64,000 nucleotides of DNA, taken from assembly GCA_030272585.1 (NCBI GenBank), contig BSYQ01000005.1, positions 5,115,501 through 5,179,500 on the forward strand, written 5' to 3'. This document shows, in pieces, positions 48,936-59,904 of this stretch. Numbering within the stretch: position 1 is the first letter of the stretch; each line of letters begins with the position of its first letter. The translations under genes were made by a program, and so were the position numbers. The notes beneath the pieces are model-generated. The model saw only the letters and a list, made by a program, of their open reading frames with translations. It had not been told where the DNA came from and did not search any database. Source of the stretch: Bryopsis sp. KO-2023 (Eukaryota; Chlorophyta; Ulvophyceae; Bryopsidales; Bryopsidaceae).

Positions 48936-50978
48936 ATGGAGTCGAGCGGCATGCAGACGAGTGGAGACGAATGGCAAGGTGGTGAGCACACTTCCGCGGG
49001 CACTCCCGGGACTAATACGCAAACGGTCTTTCGCAAGGTGTTCAACGAAAAGTATACGAAAGTGCGCAAGGATTTCCTGGATCAACGCGAGGAGCGTGCG
49101 AAGGTGGCTTTCGATGGAACGCTGCGCACGATCAAGTCCGCTCTGTCGGACTTGAACCGAGCGAGGGAGTCGCGCGAATCGAAGCCCGTCCCAGTGTGCG
49201 CGGGGGTGGAGGAGGTGCGCCCCAAGCTCTCTCAGAAAAGTCAACTGGCGGTTAAGACCGCATCGACTGGTGTCGCTGGCAAAAACGCTGGTGGAGAGGA
49301 GGCCAAGGAGCCAGAGTCGTCGGCATCCACTGTACGGCAACTGGAGCTGACAGAAAACGTCCGAGTTAAATTCAGCAGGACCGCTCCAGGGAGATTGCAC
49401 AAAGGGTTCAAGCTTCCGAAGGCGGCTACGATCCCAGCGTACACTGCGTGGGTGTACATTCCCAAGAACCAACGGGATCAGGATAATGATCGACGCATGT
49501 TCTACACGGACGAAATCGGGGAAACGGTGCCGGCGAGCGACGAGGAAGTGGAGTACGAGTTCTGGTACTGGAACGGAAAAGACATCCACTGGCGAAATTT
49601 TTGCTTGGAAAAGCTGAGAGATGAGTTCGGGGAAACCAAAGAGTTGAAAGAGGCACTGGCGGAGAAACTGAAGGTGGACTCCGACGCGATTGACACTCGC
49701 TTCAGGGAAATGGCCAGCACTGGGCTGGAGGAGGTCGAAGTGGACAGGGTGGGGGGGAAGGTGGAGGATGGGCACAACGCATTCCATCAAGCTTTCTGCA
49801 GGAGGTGTGGATTGTACGAATGCCGGGTGCATGGGGGGAGCCATGTGATGCCCAACAAACCCCAAGACCGGTTGCCCTTGGCCAGGACCCTGAGTCCTTG
49901 TGGATCGGAGTGTTACTTAGCTTTCCAAGATGCATCCCAGGGGGAGGATGCACCTGAGCCTCCTGGTGGTGGAGGGCTGGGTAGCTCCGAACAGAAACCC
50001 GACGAGGAAATGGAGGAGGCGGGCAGCTCTGCCGGGTCGAAATGGACGAATGTGGAAAAGGGGTTCATCAGCCAGGGGGTGCTGATGTTCGGTCCGAACC
50101 CCTGCGAAATCGCCAGGATGTTTGCGACGAAAACTTGCAATGAGGTGAACATGTACCTGGAGCAGAACCCCTCGGTGTTGAATCTGCGCCACCCCCAGCA
50201 GAACCAGAGGAAAAAAGTGGTGAGAAGGAGGACGTTCAACAATCGGAAAGGTCCCTTGGTGGTGCAGAAGAGGTTCCGACACAACGAAGCTGAGCTCTGG
50301 CACAGCTACACCCCATGCAACTGCAAGAATGGATGCAACAACTCATGCAGCTGTTACCAGACCAAGAATTTCTGCGAGAAGTACTGCGCATGCTGGCCCG
50401 GGTGCGCGAATCAATGGAAGGGATGCAAATGCTCCCACAGGTGCGACACGCAACGGTGTCCTTGCGTGAGTGCCTCCCGGGAATGCGATCCAGACTACTG
50501 TCACTTGTGCAAGAAGACCTGCGAACCCGGGTGCCCTCCCGACGAGCACTGCAAAAACATGAATCTTCGGCTGAGAAAACACAAGAGGGTGGCAATGGGG
50601 CTATCCACGGTGGCAGGCTGGGGGGGGTTCCTGATGGAAGATGCAAAAAAAGATGATTTCCTGGGGGAATATACCGGAGATTTGATCACGGACCAAGAAG
50701 CCGAAAGGCGAGGCAGGATTTACGACCGGCAAGACAAATCGTATCTGTTCAATTTGACGAAGGAAAAGGTGTTGGATGCCAATCGCCGGGGGAATAAGCT
50801 GAGGTTTGCAAACCATTCGAAGGACCCCAACTGCTACGTGAAGTATATGTTGGTGGATGGAGATCACAGGGTTGGGATTTTCGCTGGGAGGGATGCAAAA
50901 GCTGGTGAGGAGATATTCTACGATTATGGTGGGGCTTGGTGTTCGAAGTGGTACGATCCGGAGGGGGCAAAGGATTAG
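48936..50978 (+). CDS. Polycomb histone H3K27 methyltransferase, E(z)/CURLY LEAF type
   Basis: Catalytic subunit of PRC2, which trimethylates H3 Lys27 to silence genes. One exon from the first ATG gives 680 aa (CLF is about 900); the frame is open 88 codons further upstream. In order: an N-terminal coiled part (KVRKDFLDQREERAKVAF), the plant-type segment IPAYTAWVYIPKNQRDQD, an acidic strip EIGETVPASDEEVEYEFWYW, the MCSS cysteine module AFCRRCGLYECRVHGG, a second SANT (KGFISQGVLMFGPNPCEIAR), a dense CXC domain at nt 50310-50550, and a C-terminal SET domain with AGWGGFL, GEYTGDLITDQEA, RFANHSKDPNCY, GDHRVGIFA and EIFYDY. All catalytic SET elements are present. The lack of introns contrasts with its neighbours. 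Confidence 0.93.
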   Translation: MESSGMQTSGDEWQGGEHTSAGTPGTNTQTVFRKVFNEKYTKVRKDFLDQREERAKVAFDGTLRTIKSALSDLNRARESRESKPVPVCAGVEEVRPKLSQKSQLAVKTASTGVAGKNAGGEEAKEPESSASTVRQLELTENVRVKFSRTAPGRLHKGFKLPKAATIPAYTAWVYIPKNQRDQDNDRRMFYTDEIGETVPASDEEVEYEFWYWNGKDIHWRNFCLEKLRDEFGETKELKEALAEKLKVDSDAIDTRFREMASTGLEEVEVDRVGGKVEDGHNAFHQAFCRRCGLYECRVHGGSHVMPNKPQDRLPLARTLSPCGSECYLAFQDASQGEDAPEPPGGGGLGSSEQKPDEEMEEAGSSAGSKWTNVEKGFISQGVLMFGPNPCEIARMFATKTCNEVNMYLEQNPSVLNLRHPQQNQRKKVVRRRTFNNRKGPLVVQKRFRHNEAELWHSYTPCNCKNGCNNSCSCYQTKNFCEKYCACWPGCANQWKGCKCSHRCDTQRCPCVSASRECDPDYCHLCKKTCEPGCPPDEHCKNMNLRLRKHKRVAMGLSTVAGWGGFLMEDAKKDDFLGEYTGDLITDQEAERRGRIYDRQDKSYLFNLTKEKVLDANRRGNKLRFANHSKDPNCYVKYMLVDGDHRVGIFAGRDAKAGEEIFYDYGGAWCSKWYDPEGAKD

Positions 50979-51589
50979 TCATAGCGGGTGAGCGACTGGA
51001 TTAGTCATAACTGTGTTTGTAGAGGTGGAGGGCTTTTTGGGAGAGATATGACAGTAGGTTGACCTATATAGTAGTTTGTGAGATGCAGTGTGTGGATGGA
51101 GAAAAGGTGGGGTTTCGTTTGTTTTGAGAGTGGTAGCATTGTTCAGCGTTGAGGCATGTTGCAATGGAAATTAATGTGTTGATATTGATAAAAGAAACTA
51201 CATTCGATCTTTTCAGGCCGTGGGGCTTGGCTTTTTCCCCTCTGCAGCAAGAAGATAATTTGCATGACCCCTGGAAGCAACCTGAACGGAAATATTCCTT
51301 GGATTTAAACGAAATTATTCATTTATTTATTTGTCTATTATTTATTTGTTTGCACGACTGAGTGGGGGTGGGGGGTTTGCCACAGCAATCATGCAAAAGG
51401 AAAAGGGGAGGAAACTTCCAACCAACGATCATTGAGAAAATAGAAATGTAGCGTGGTCTAGATCAAATCTTTGCATCCTGGTCAGACAGACGTCATTTTT
51501 GTTTCTGGCAATTCGACGGGACGTCGCATGTTTCTGCAAGACGATCGTTTTTCTACAGTTCGTAACGCCTTGGTCCCAGAAAGGCAAAA
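50979..51589. other. Spacer between E(z)-like and coiled-coil genes
   Basis: About 610 bp with short AT-rich stretches (for example near 51318-51352). Presumed 3' end of one gene and promoter of the next; no gene recognised. Confidence 0.55.
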
Positions 51590-54500
51590 ATGGATCGGGG
51601 CGGTACGAAAGCTGCAGAAAAACAGGAAACGCCTCTGCGGAGCGTTCAAGACATCGTCAGCGAGTTGCGCTCCCCGATTAAAGCTGGACTGGAAGCCGCG
51701 GTGTGTGCTGAAACGATGGGCAATAGGACGAACTTCCTTCGTTTTTTCTTTCGTTTTTTGGGTTTTGCTTAATTCTGACGCTAGCTTTTTTTTTTTGCAG
51801 CGAATGAGTTCGATGGCGCTTCAATTCGACGGCACAGCTCACCAGGTGGTTGGAAAAAAAAAATAAAATTCAATGCATGTGAATATCACCACCACCACCA
51901 CCAATTTCTCTTTTAAATGCACTCCCAATGTTCTTTTTTTTTCTTAATTAAAAAAAAGGGGGTTGTCTTTTGATTTAAAAAAAAAATCTCTCGGATCGTC
52001 CATCTTGAAATCGACCAAATTTCATTTCAAACCTTCATCTGAAGAAAATTCACTTCAAAATTTTCATCATCGATTTCCTCCAGCTTTCCTTTTCCTTTTC
52101 CATTTCCTCTTCCTTTTTGTTGTCAAGAATATACGAACGGGAAAAAAACACCATCACTGGGATGGATATTTATATGTTTTTTCGTGGGGTTTTGTCTGGC
52201 AGATTTCTACGCTGCAGTCCAAATGCCGAGAGTTGGAGGGAGTGTTGCATGCGAAAGATGCAGAATTGATGACACTGAAACATCAAACCGATCAGCTCAC
52301 CAACGATTTCCTGTACAATCTCAAGGTCGAGCATTCTACTTTTTCGTGCAAAACTGAAAGTATCTTCATCGTCTGAAAATAACAATTCTCTGAATTATTA
52401 TCATCTTTGTTAATTATTCTTATTACTCGTATTAATAATAATTAGTATAATTTCATCGTCTTTTTGAGTTTGGGAAGGAACTTCTCGATGCATGTAACGA
52501 AACGACCAAAGTGAAAATCTCGCCGTTTAGAATTAAAAAACGGGGTAGTGGAAAAAAACCTTCTTTGAGCCTTTTTTTTTTCAAAGTTGTATGATCGTTT
52601 TCTGTTCAGCTTCTCGAACAAAGGGACCAGGAAATCGAAACGCTGGACTCAGCCGACGAAGAGCTGAAAATGACATTGGCTGCAAAAGAAGTGGTAAGAT
52701 ACTGCAAAGAAAATAAATCAAACACACACACGAAAAAACACCACTGCATGTTCTCAAATCAAAACGACAAAAACTGCACTGGTTAAAAAACTTTTGAAAA
52801 AATATGCATCGATTTAACAAGGAAAGTGTGAGAAAGTGTGAGATTTGTGTGATTGTAGCTGTTGACCAAGAGTCAGACACGAGTAAACGAGCTGGAGCTG
52901 GAGGCAGCCCAGCTCCACGAGCAAAAAGCTCGAGCCGAAGATCACTTCAGAAAAGAGCTTCAGGAAGCGCACCTGGAGTTTCAACAGGAACAGCATAAAC
53001 TGTAAGATCACTGCCTCGTGCCATTTTCAGTTTTATTTTACACAGGTTGGAATCTATTTGCATTTTTTTTACAGGTGGATAGCACGTTATTTTTGGGTTC
53101 TTTCTCTTCTTGTAATTTTATTTCTTTATTTTTTTATTTTTTTTTTTTGGGGGGGGGGAAGTAAAACCCTTTTTCAACTCTCATTGATCAAGAATGACAT
53201 TTAAAAAAAAACCTTCAAAATTTTGTACGCCGTTTTTTTTTCTTGCTGATTCTCCATTCTTTTCTTGGCCCCCCCCCAAAAAAAATAAAATAAAAAATAA
53301 AAAATCGTAATTTCTCAGCTTTATTGTTTTTTGGTTGTGCATCCATTTCCCCCCCTTATTTTAATTAGTTTTTTCAATTTATTTTTTTCAAAATCAGGGG
53401 TGAAGATGTGAACAGAATGCAAGTAGCCATTCAGGAGGCCCAATCCAAATATGCAAACGATATTCAACAAGAGAGACAATTTGCCTCGAGCGACAGGGAA
53501 GCTCTGTTGAGAAATTACGAAGCACAAATCAAAGAGAGCAAAAACACCGAAGCTTTGGCTGCAGAGTTGAGACAGAAATTGAGCATGGCCGAAACACAGG
53601 TAATTTTTTCTTCCACGCCAAATTTTTGCGCTGCTATATAAATATTTTGTTTTTGAAGTGTTTCTGTAACATCGAAACAGTGAAATCCTGCAGAGGTGGT
53701 GCCCTGAACGATATTTCATATTTCATTGGATGCCCGGACGAAGAATTTCAAAACATTCGAAAGATGCTTTTGTTTTTGTTTTTTTAAGAAAAAAAAAAAT
53801 GGAAAAAAATAACACACACACGTGGAAGTGAGCTTGAATATGTTGGTACTTTTGTATATGTATATTTCTATTTATTTATTTTATTATATATATCTTTTTT
53901 TTTTGGGGGGGGGGGCGGCTGCATTTTCTATTCAAATATGATTCTCGGCTGTAGGTTGAAAGTGGAAATGCAGAGCTTCAAGTAGCGTTGGATAAATTGC
54001 AAGGAGCGATTTTGGAAATCGGAGAACTGGAGAAGAAGCACAAAAAGGTGCCCCTTTTTTTTTTCTTCCACAAAACAGCAGAAAGGAAGAATATGGGATG
54101 TGGCTTATGGATGGAGTGGATAGAATTAACACAGCAAATGCAACGAAAAAATAAAAATAAAAATAAATGATGCCCCATTCCAGTAGGTTTTTTTTTTCTG
54201 ATTAAAGAAAAGAAAAAAAAGAAAAAAGAAAGAAAGAAAGAACCCTTCAGTTCACTGCTTGCCACACATGTACGTTTTTGTCATGTACTTTAGCTCTTTT
54301 TTTTTCTAAAGGTGACTGTTGTGCGTTTTTTTTTCTGTGTTTGTTCAGACATGCCACGATTCTCAATCTCTGCTTCGTGCGAAGGAAGAAGAAATCCAAG
54401 TAAGCTTACCCCCCCCCAAAAAAAAAAATAAAATAATAATAATAATAATTAGAGTATGATAAATTATTTCCTCCGGCATTATTATTACCTATTACTTTTT

Positions 54501-57500
54501 GCAGATTTGACTCCATCACAGTTGCGTGTTCCCTCTAAAAGAAAAACACACGATTCCATTAAAAAAAAATGCATCCTGACATTTTTGAAAGTAAATTTAA
54601 GAAAAGGGTTGTGCGATTTTTGCGCTCCATCTTGTAAAAAAATCTTTTCTTTTTTGTTTTTCCGCATCCAGAAAAAGAAAATTTGGAATCTGTAAAAAAT
54701 GAAAAACTGATAATTGCAGAAGAGAGGTGGCATGCGAATTCATTTTTTTTTCTTTTTAATTTACTTTTATTGTTGTTTTTTTTACCAGGATCTGAAGCAT
54801 GCATTGGAGGCTGAAAAAAACCAATTGGAAGTGGAGGGCAAAGAGCTGCTGGAAAAAGCTGGCAAGGCCAACGAAAAGAATAAAAAACTGCAAAAACTGT
54901 GCGAGCAGCAGAATCAGCAGCTCAGCAAAAACACGATCGAACAAAAACAGCAAATGGAAGAGAAAAAAAAACTGAGCCAAAAGCTGAAAGAAACGCAGGA
55001 TGAACTGGAGAAACTGGAAGTGAGTTCTTTCAGGCTTTTTCATTAGTCTGTTTTTTTTTACTTCGATTATTTCAACGTCTCATTTTTACTGAATATCTGT
55101 TCGAAAATGTGGTGTCGTGTTATTTTTGATGATTTTTTCGCCAATTTTTTTTTTTTTTGCTTTTTATCTCCCTGTTCAGGGTTTCTTTTTTCGTTTCTTC
55201 ACTCACTTTTCATAATGTTTTTCTTTAAAAACTTGAATTTAAAAAACAACAGGAAGAAAAGCTGAGTTTGCAAGAAACCCTGCATCACCAACTGTCGCGG
55301 CAAGAAGGGTCAGAAAAATCAATCGACACTTTGAAAAAGAAGCAAGAAGAAATGGAAAAGAAAAACGAAGCTATGCAAATTGAAGTGATTGACCTGAGGT
55401 CCAAATTGGTGGAAAAATCCAAAGAACTGGATATCAAGAGGGAAAAGGTCCGTTTCTTCGATATTATATATGTATATGTATATATATGTATGTCTATATA
55501 AATAGCAGCGATGTGAACTTTAAAAAAAAATGATAATTATAATTAAATTTTATTTTTGCCTTGTTAATTTTTCTGGGCCACCCTCAGCCTCAGAAAGATT
55601 TAAAAGAGTGATGTGAATAGATTGCGATAATTTAAAGAGTCGTTTTTCTCTTGCTATTTTTTTAAAAGGCTTGTATATATTTTTTTGATCCAGGGTCAAC
55701 ATGTGTTTTGGCCAAACGTTGCATGTTGATATCTGAGGGGGCAAAAATCGAAAAAATAAAAATCATTGAAGTTTCTTCCAGGATTTTTGTTCGGAGATAA
55801 AGACGACTACTAACCTGTTCAAAATCGCCCATCAATTTTTGTCATAACACTTCTTTTTTTTGGGGAGGGGAAGCCTGTTTTTTTGTTTTTTTTCCCCTTC
55901 GTGACGATACATGATAGCTTGGAGTTATTTTATTTTATCTTCTTTTTTATTGGTTCAGGTGAGGAGCACAGAGGAGGATTATCGAAGGGAAAGAAAACAG
56001 CGACATGCTCTCCAGCGTCAATTGGCCTCTTGTTTGGAAGAAAAGGAAAACCACCACAAACAGAAAATGGACCAGATTCTTCTCGCCCTAAAGGTGTTGC
56101 AAAATTTGACAGCATCCAACGCTACTTGAGATCGAACGAAACATTTCTGTTGCCTGTGCTTGCTTGTGCCGTTTTTATTTTGCCCAGCTACGTTCGTCAC
56201 ACTTTTTATTTTTATTTTCCTCCCTCTCTCTTTTTGCTTCGTCACACTTTTTGTTTTTATTTTCCTCCCTCACTCTCTTTTTGCCATTCGTCACACTTTT
56301 TGTTTTTGTTTCCCTCACTCACTCTATATTTTTTCCCTCGTCATTTTTGTTTTCCCCATCACAACAGATATAACTGTCGGTTTTTTTTTTCCTTTTCTTT
56401 TTCTGGGAAAGTTTAGGTTTTTTTATAATTATCCTTTTTTTTTCGGGTTATTTCAAATGTACGATTTTTAAAACAAATGTGAGGATGTTGAAATTACGTT
56501 TTTTTACGCATGAAGCAAAAAAATCTTTGCTTCATAGATTTGGCCGGTAGAGTCCTTATCCAACGGAAACGTGTTACAGGCAAATTCATTATATTTTTTT
56601 TTCCTTCTTTGAAATTGTGACGTAGATTCTGTTGTTTTTCTTTTTTCCCAGAAAGAAAAATCCACATCTTGGTCGTTGCTGGATGCAGCAGAGCTGCGAG
56701 GTCGAAACGCAGAGAAGGAGCTGGAAATCGTCAAAAAAAGAATCGAGCAGTCTTGGGAAAAAAGATGCAAATCACCTCAACCGGTTTCCCCAAGACGACC
56801 CCTGATCACCCCAACACCACCCACTGGTAAGATTCCACCGAAAGCTCGTCAAAAAATTTGCCCACATAGAAAAGAGAAAAGAAAAAGCAAGAAAACACCG
56901 CAAATCGAAGATATGAGCAGTACATACCCTTGCTGTTTTTTTGGAAAGGGTCATTTCTCTGTTTTTCATTGATTGTTTCTCGCAAAGTGATTGATTTGTT
57001 TTCTCTTTCGCTCAGAACCGGCTCAAGCCAGCCCATCCCCCATTCGCCCATCGCACGAATACCTGTTGAACAGGAATCCATCCACGCCCATTTCCGAACC
57101 CTGGATCACCACACCAAAAAGAGAGCCTGCCGACAATCTGCTCCAAAACACTTTCGAACTCCTCCAAAGTCTGGTGGAAAAAATCGATGGTGGCGATGGC
57201 AATCCCACCAAAACCTCATATTTGGCATCGGAGAGGAAACCCCCACCACAGCAAGCAGCAGCAATGGGAGGGGTTTCAGGGGCCTCTCCGAGATCTTGCC
57301 GGTCGAGGTTGAGTAATGTTCATGTGGAGAGGGAATCCGATCACGTGGCGGAGCGGTTGAATAGGGTTATTGGTATGGGGTCGACGGAGGACATGGAAAT
57401 GCAAAAGGCCATCAAGAAATTGCACAAAGAGAGGAAGAAACTCGTCGAAAAACAAAAGTTGGTGAACAGACAGACTAACAGTATCTCTTTTTTCAATTTC

Positions 57501-59072
57501 TTTTTTAATTTCAATTCCAAGCTTTTTTTTCCGTAATTTCTTTCTCTGCAATCCCATTTTTTGTTACTTCAACGAATTCTTTTATTTATTTATTTTTTTG
57601 GGGGGGTGGGTTGGGGGGGGATATCTTATTAGTTTTTTATTTTTTTATTTTTTTGGGGGGGGATACATCAACAAAAGATATATTGTTCCCCTCTGTTTTT
57701 TTTATTCTTATGATTTATGGGTGGTGGAGCAAAAGACCTTATGTTTTTTTTGTTTTTTTTTTGGCAGGGATATCGAGGCGATGAGCTGCAGAGGAGGAGC
57801 TACATCGTCGACCGAAAACGAACACCAAACTCAGATCGACTTTTTGAAATTGCGTTCTGAGCAATTGAGCGAAGAAAACGGACGACTTAGGTATCAACTT
57901 GCAGGTGTGCATCTCCTCGGCAATCTTTCAAATGGAACAAACAATCATGTTTTTTACTTATTTATTTATCTATTAATTTATTTATTTTCTGAGCTCGTTC
58001 TGGGTCATCCTTCTTTTTTGAGTTTCAAAGCTAAACAAAGAAGTCGGCGAAATAAAAAAAAATAAAAAAATATCTTTTTCAGCAACAAGAATCGGAAATA
58101 TGTAAACCTTCTCATCAATATTTTGGAAGTTTGAAAATAATAATAATAATAATATTACTCAAAGGTAAAACTTTAAAAACAGGCATTGGATAAGCTTCTG
58201 CATATTTTATAACGGTATATCGATAAATAAATGTGTGTGTTGTTTTTGCGTTTGCAGCCACTAGCAATGGTTCACCAACGGATAATTTGGCAAACACCGC
58301 CTTGCCTACTTTTCAGCCATTGAGCGATCAAATGCCAGCATCCGCTCCATCCTTTCAACGCTCTTCCGAGCCCAGCATCATTCATCCAATGGAGTCTCTG
58401 ACACGATTCTCGACACCACCACAACCAGTTTCAACCTTGATTCCAGAAAAAAGGTGCCGAAATTTCACCCTTATGCAAAAACAAATATATAAAATTCACA
58501 CACACACACACTTTGTCTCTTTTTTTTTTTTCGTTTTTTCCCGAAGCAATATATCGCATTTTCATGTCAATTAAGCAACAAAATTTAAAACAAAATTTTG
58601 CTGTGTATCGGCTATTTATGACCTTATATTTTTTTCTCAGTCGGATTTTCAAGGTTTCGAAAATGATTGAGTTTTTGAGTGAGATGTGTGACATATTTTT
58701 TCGAGCAGGTTTGGGGAAGGTGATGAGCGAAGCTTCAAGAGAGAGTCTGGCTTGGAAAGGGCCAAGAGCAAAATTCTTCGAGCAAAGGTTTGTGGAAAAA
58801 GATGGAACGCCATATGCATAACTGTCGAGAACATCTCCAACAGGGCGTCGATATGCAACTCAAAAAAAGTGGGGAACGCAAAAAAAAAAAAAAACACACA
58901 CACGTAATCATCCGTATTCTGGAAGTTGTAGATATACATCTTTGTTCAAATCTGCAAATGCTGGTTTTTCGGGCGATTATAGAGTGTGGAATAATTTTGC
59001 TGACTGGGGTTGTTTATTTTTTTCATGTTTTTTGCTGTTTTTCAGGAGCAGCTGCGAAAGGCTGGAAAGTGA
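51590..59072 (+). CDS. Long coiled-coil protein (822 aa, 17 exons), family unknown
   Basis: Exons: 51590-51700, 51801-51845, 52203-52325, 52610-52693, 52859-53001, 53398-53599, 53955-54047, 54349-54399, 54789-55019, 55253-55447, 55959-56093, 56652-56826, 57016-57457, 57768-57904, 58258-58453, 58709-58787, 59046-59072. All phases agree. Residues about 50-480 are near-continuous heptad coiled coil rich in Glu, Lys, Gln and Leu (EGVLHAKDAELMTLKHQTDQ, ELLEKAGKANEKNKKLQKL, EAMQIEVIDLRSKLVEKSK). A Pro/Ser-rich linker (SPQPVSPRRPLITPTPPT) then leads to a helical patch ADNLLQNTFELLQSLVEKID and a second coil (AIKKLHKERKKLVEKQK, SEQLSEENGRLRYQLA). It ends with a basic helix (KRESGLERAKSKILRAKEQ). Architecture suits a cytoskeletal, centrosomal or flagellar scaffold, but no family is recognised. 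The donor at 57458 (gttggt) was chosen by phase over a better-looking gtgaac. Confidence 0.72.
51885..51903. repeat. (ACC)n microsatellite
   Basis: Six ACC units just after exon 2 of the coiled-coil gene. Confidence 0.85.
53137..53285. repeat. T(n)G(n) tract and its mirror C(n)A(n) within 150 bp
   Basis: T 53137-53148 joins G 53149-53158. C 53269-53277 joins A 53278-53285. The two are in opposite orientation in the same intron of the coiled-coil gene and could pair in the transcript. Confidence 0.85.
54409..54450. repeat. C(9)A(11) junction followed by (AAT)n
   Basis: Begins 9 nt after the donor of coiled-coil exon 8 (exon ends 54399). Confidence 0.85.
56191..56343 (+). repeat. Pyrimidine-rich minisatellite (about 50-bp unit, 3 copies)
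   Basis: Repeated ttcgtcacactttttgtttt, then ttttcctccctcactctc, in the intron between the coiled-coil exons ending at 56093 and starting at 56652. Each unit looks like a polypyrimidine tract. Confidence 0.8.
57593..57662 (+). repeat. Two T(n)G(n) tracts 50 bp apart
   Basis: T7G7 at 57593-57606 and T7G8 at 57648-57662, in the intron before coiled-coil exon 14. Confidence 0.85.
58136..58154. repeat. (AAT)n microsatellite
   Basis: Six AAT units in the intron before exon 15 of the coiled-coil gene. Confidence 0.85.
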
Positions 59073-59904
59073 TGTGCGTGTTGTTTTCTTCGGTTAATTA
59101 TTGTTTTTTCTTTTGAGTCAATCAAAACCACGGAAAAATATAGATATAGATAGTGCTGGATGTAAATCATGTTGCAGAGTTGTCTTTTAATTGATTCTGG
59201 CAAGAATTATGACATGGTGAACGCACGATGATCGAGCGTGCATTAGTAAGAAAAAGGCATCCCATGTCATGTCATCCCATTGGATTCCACAAGCCCAACT
59301 GTCACAATTTCCGTTTTTACTTTCACTTTTCGCAGCAATTTCAGAAAGAAAAAAATACGTTTTTGGAAGAGTAAGATGCTTTTCTGCTGGTAGGATCCAA
59401 GGATTCTGTACAAAAAATAATCTGATTGCAGAAATTTCCCACATTTAGAATGAGCAGTGGGAGCATAGTCGGCCTATAACCACAGGTGCAAGGTTTTCAA
59501 CCTGCTTCCGAAATCTCTTTGTGTTTTGTTTTTTTTGGTGATGGATGGCTGCTAGTCAAAAGAGTGCCCAGGTTGCAACCAACTGTGAATTTACAAGTAA
59601 TAAACACCAGGAACAAGAATATACATCGCAAGGAGGCGACCCACAACAACAAGAATAAACAAATATATCGTTTGATAGTTCCTTTTTCTTTTTCTTTTTC
59701 GCACAGATAAACAAATATCGTTTGCTAATTTTCTTTCTTTTGCAAATACTCCAGCCAAAAAACAATTCGATGGTTTTCCAACATGTTCATAGAAAACCAA
59801 AAAAAAACAACCCAAAACACCCAATCAATTTCTGTCGCCCCTCGCTTTTTTTTTTTAATAGCAAACTGTTTCTTCTTTCCCTTTTGTAAGAATCGTGCTG
59901 GCGG
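59073..59904. other. Convergent interval between coiled-coil gene (+) and VDW-repeat gene (-)
   Basis: T/G-rich at first, then C/A-rich from about 59.2 kb. No gene recognised; presumed 3' ends. Confidence 0.55.

Noticed and set aside
48834-49865. 343-codon minus-strand frame
   Set aside because: Antisense shadow of the E(z)-like gene; rich in Leu, Pro and Arg with no motif, while the plus strand is an unmistakable SET-domain protein.
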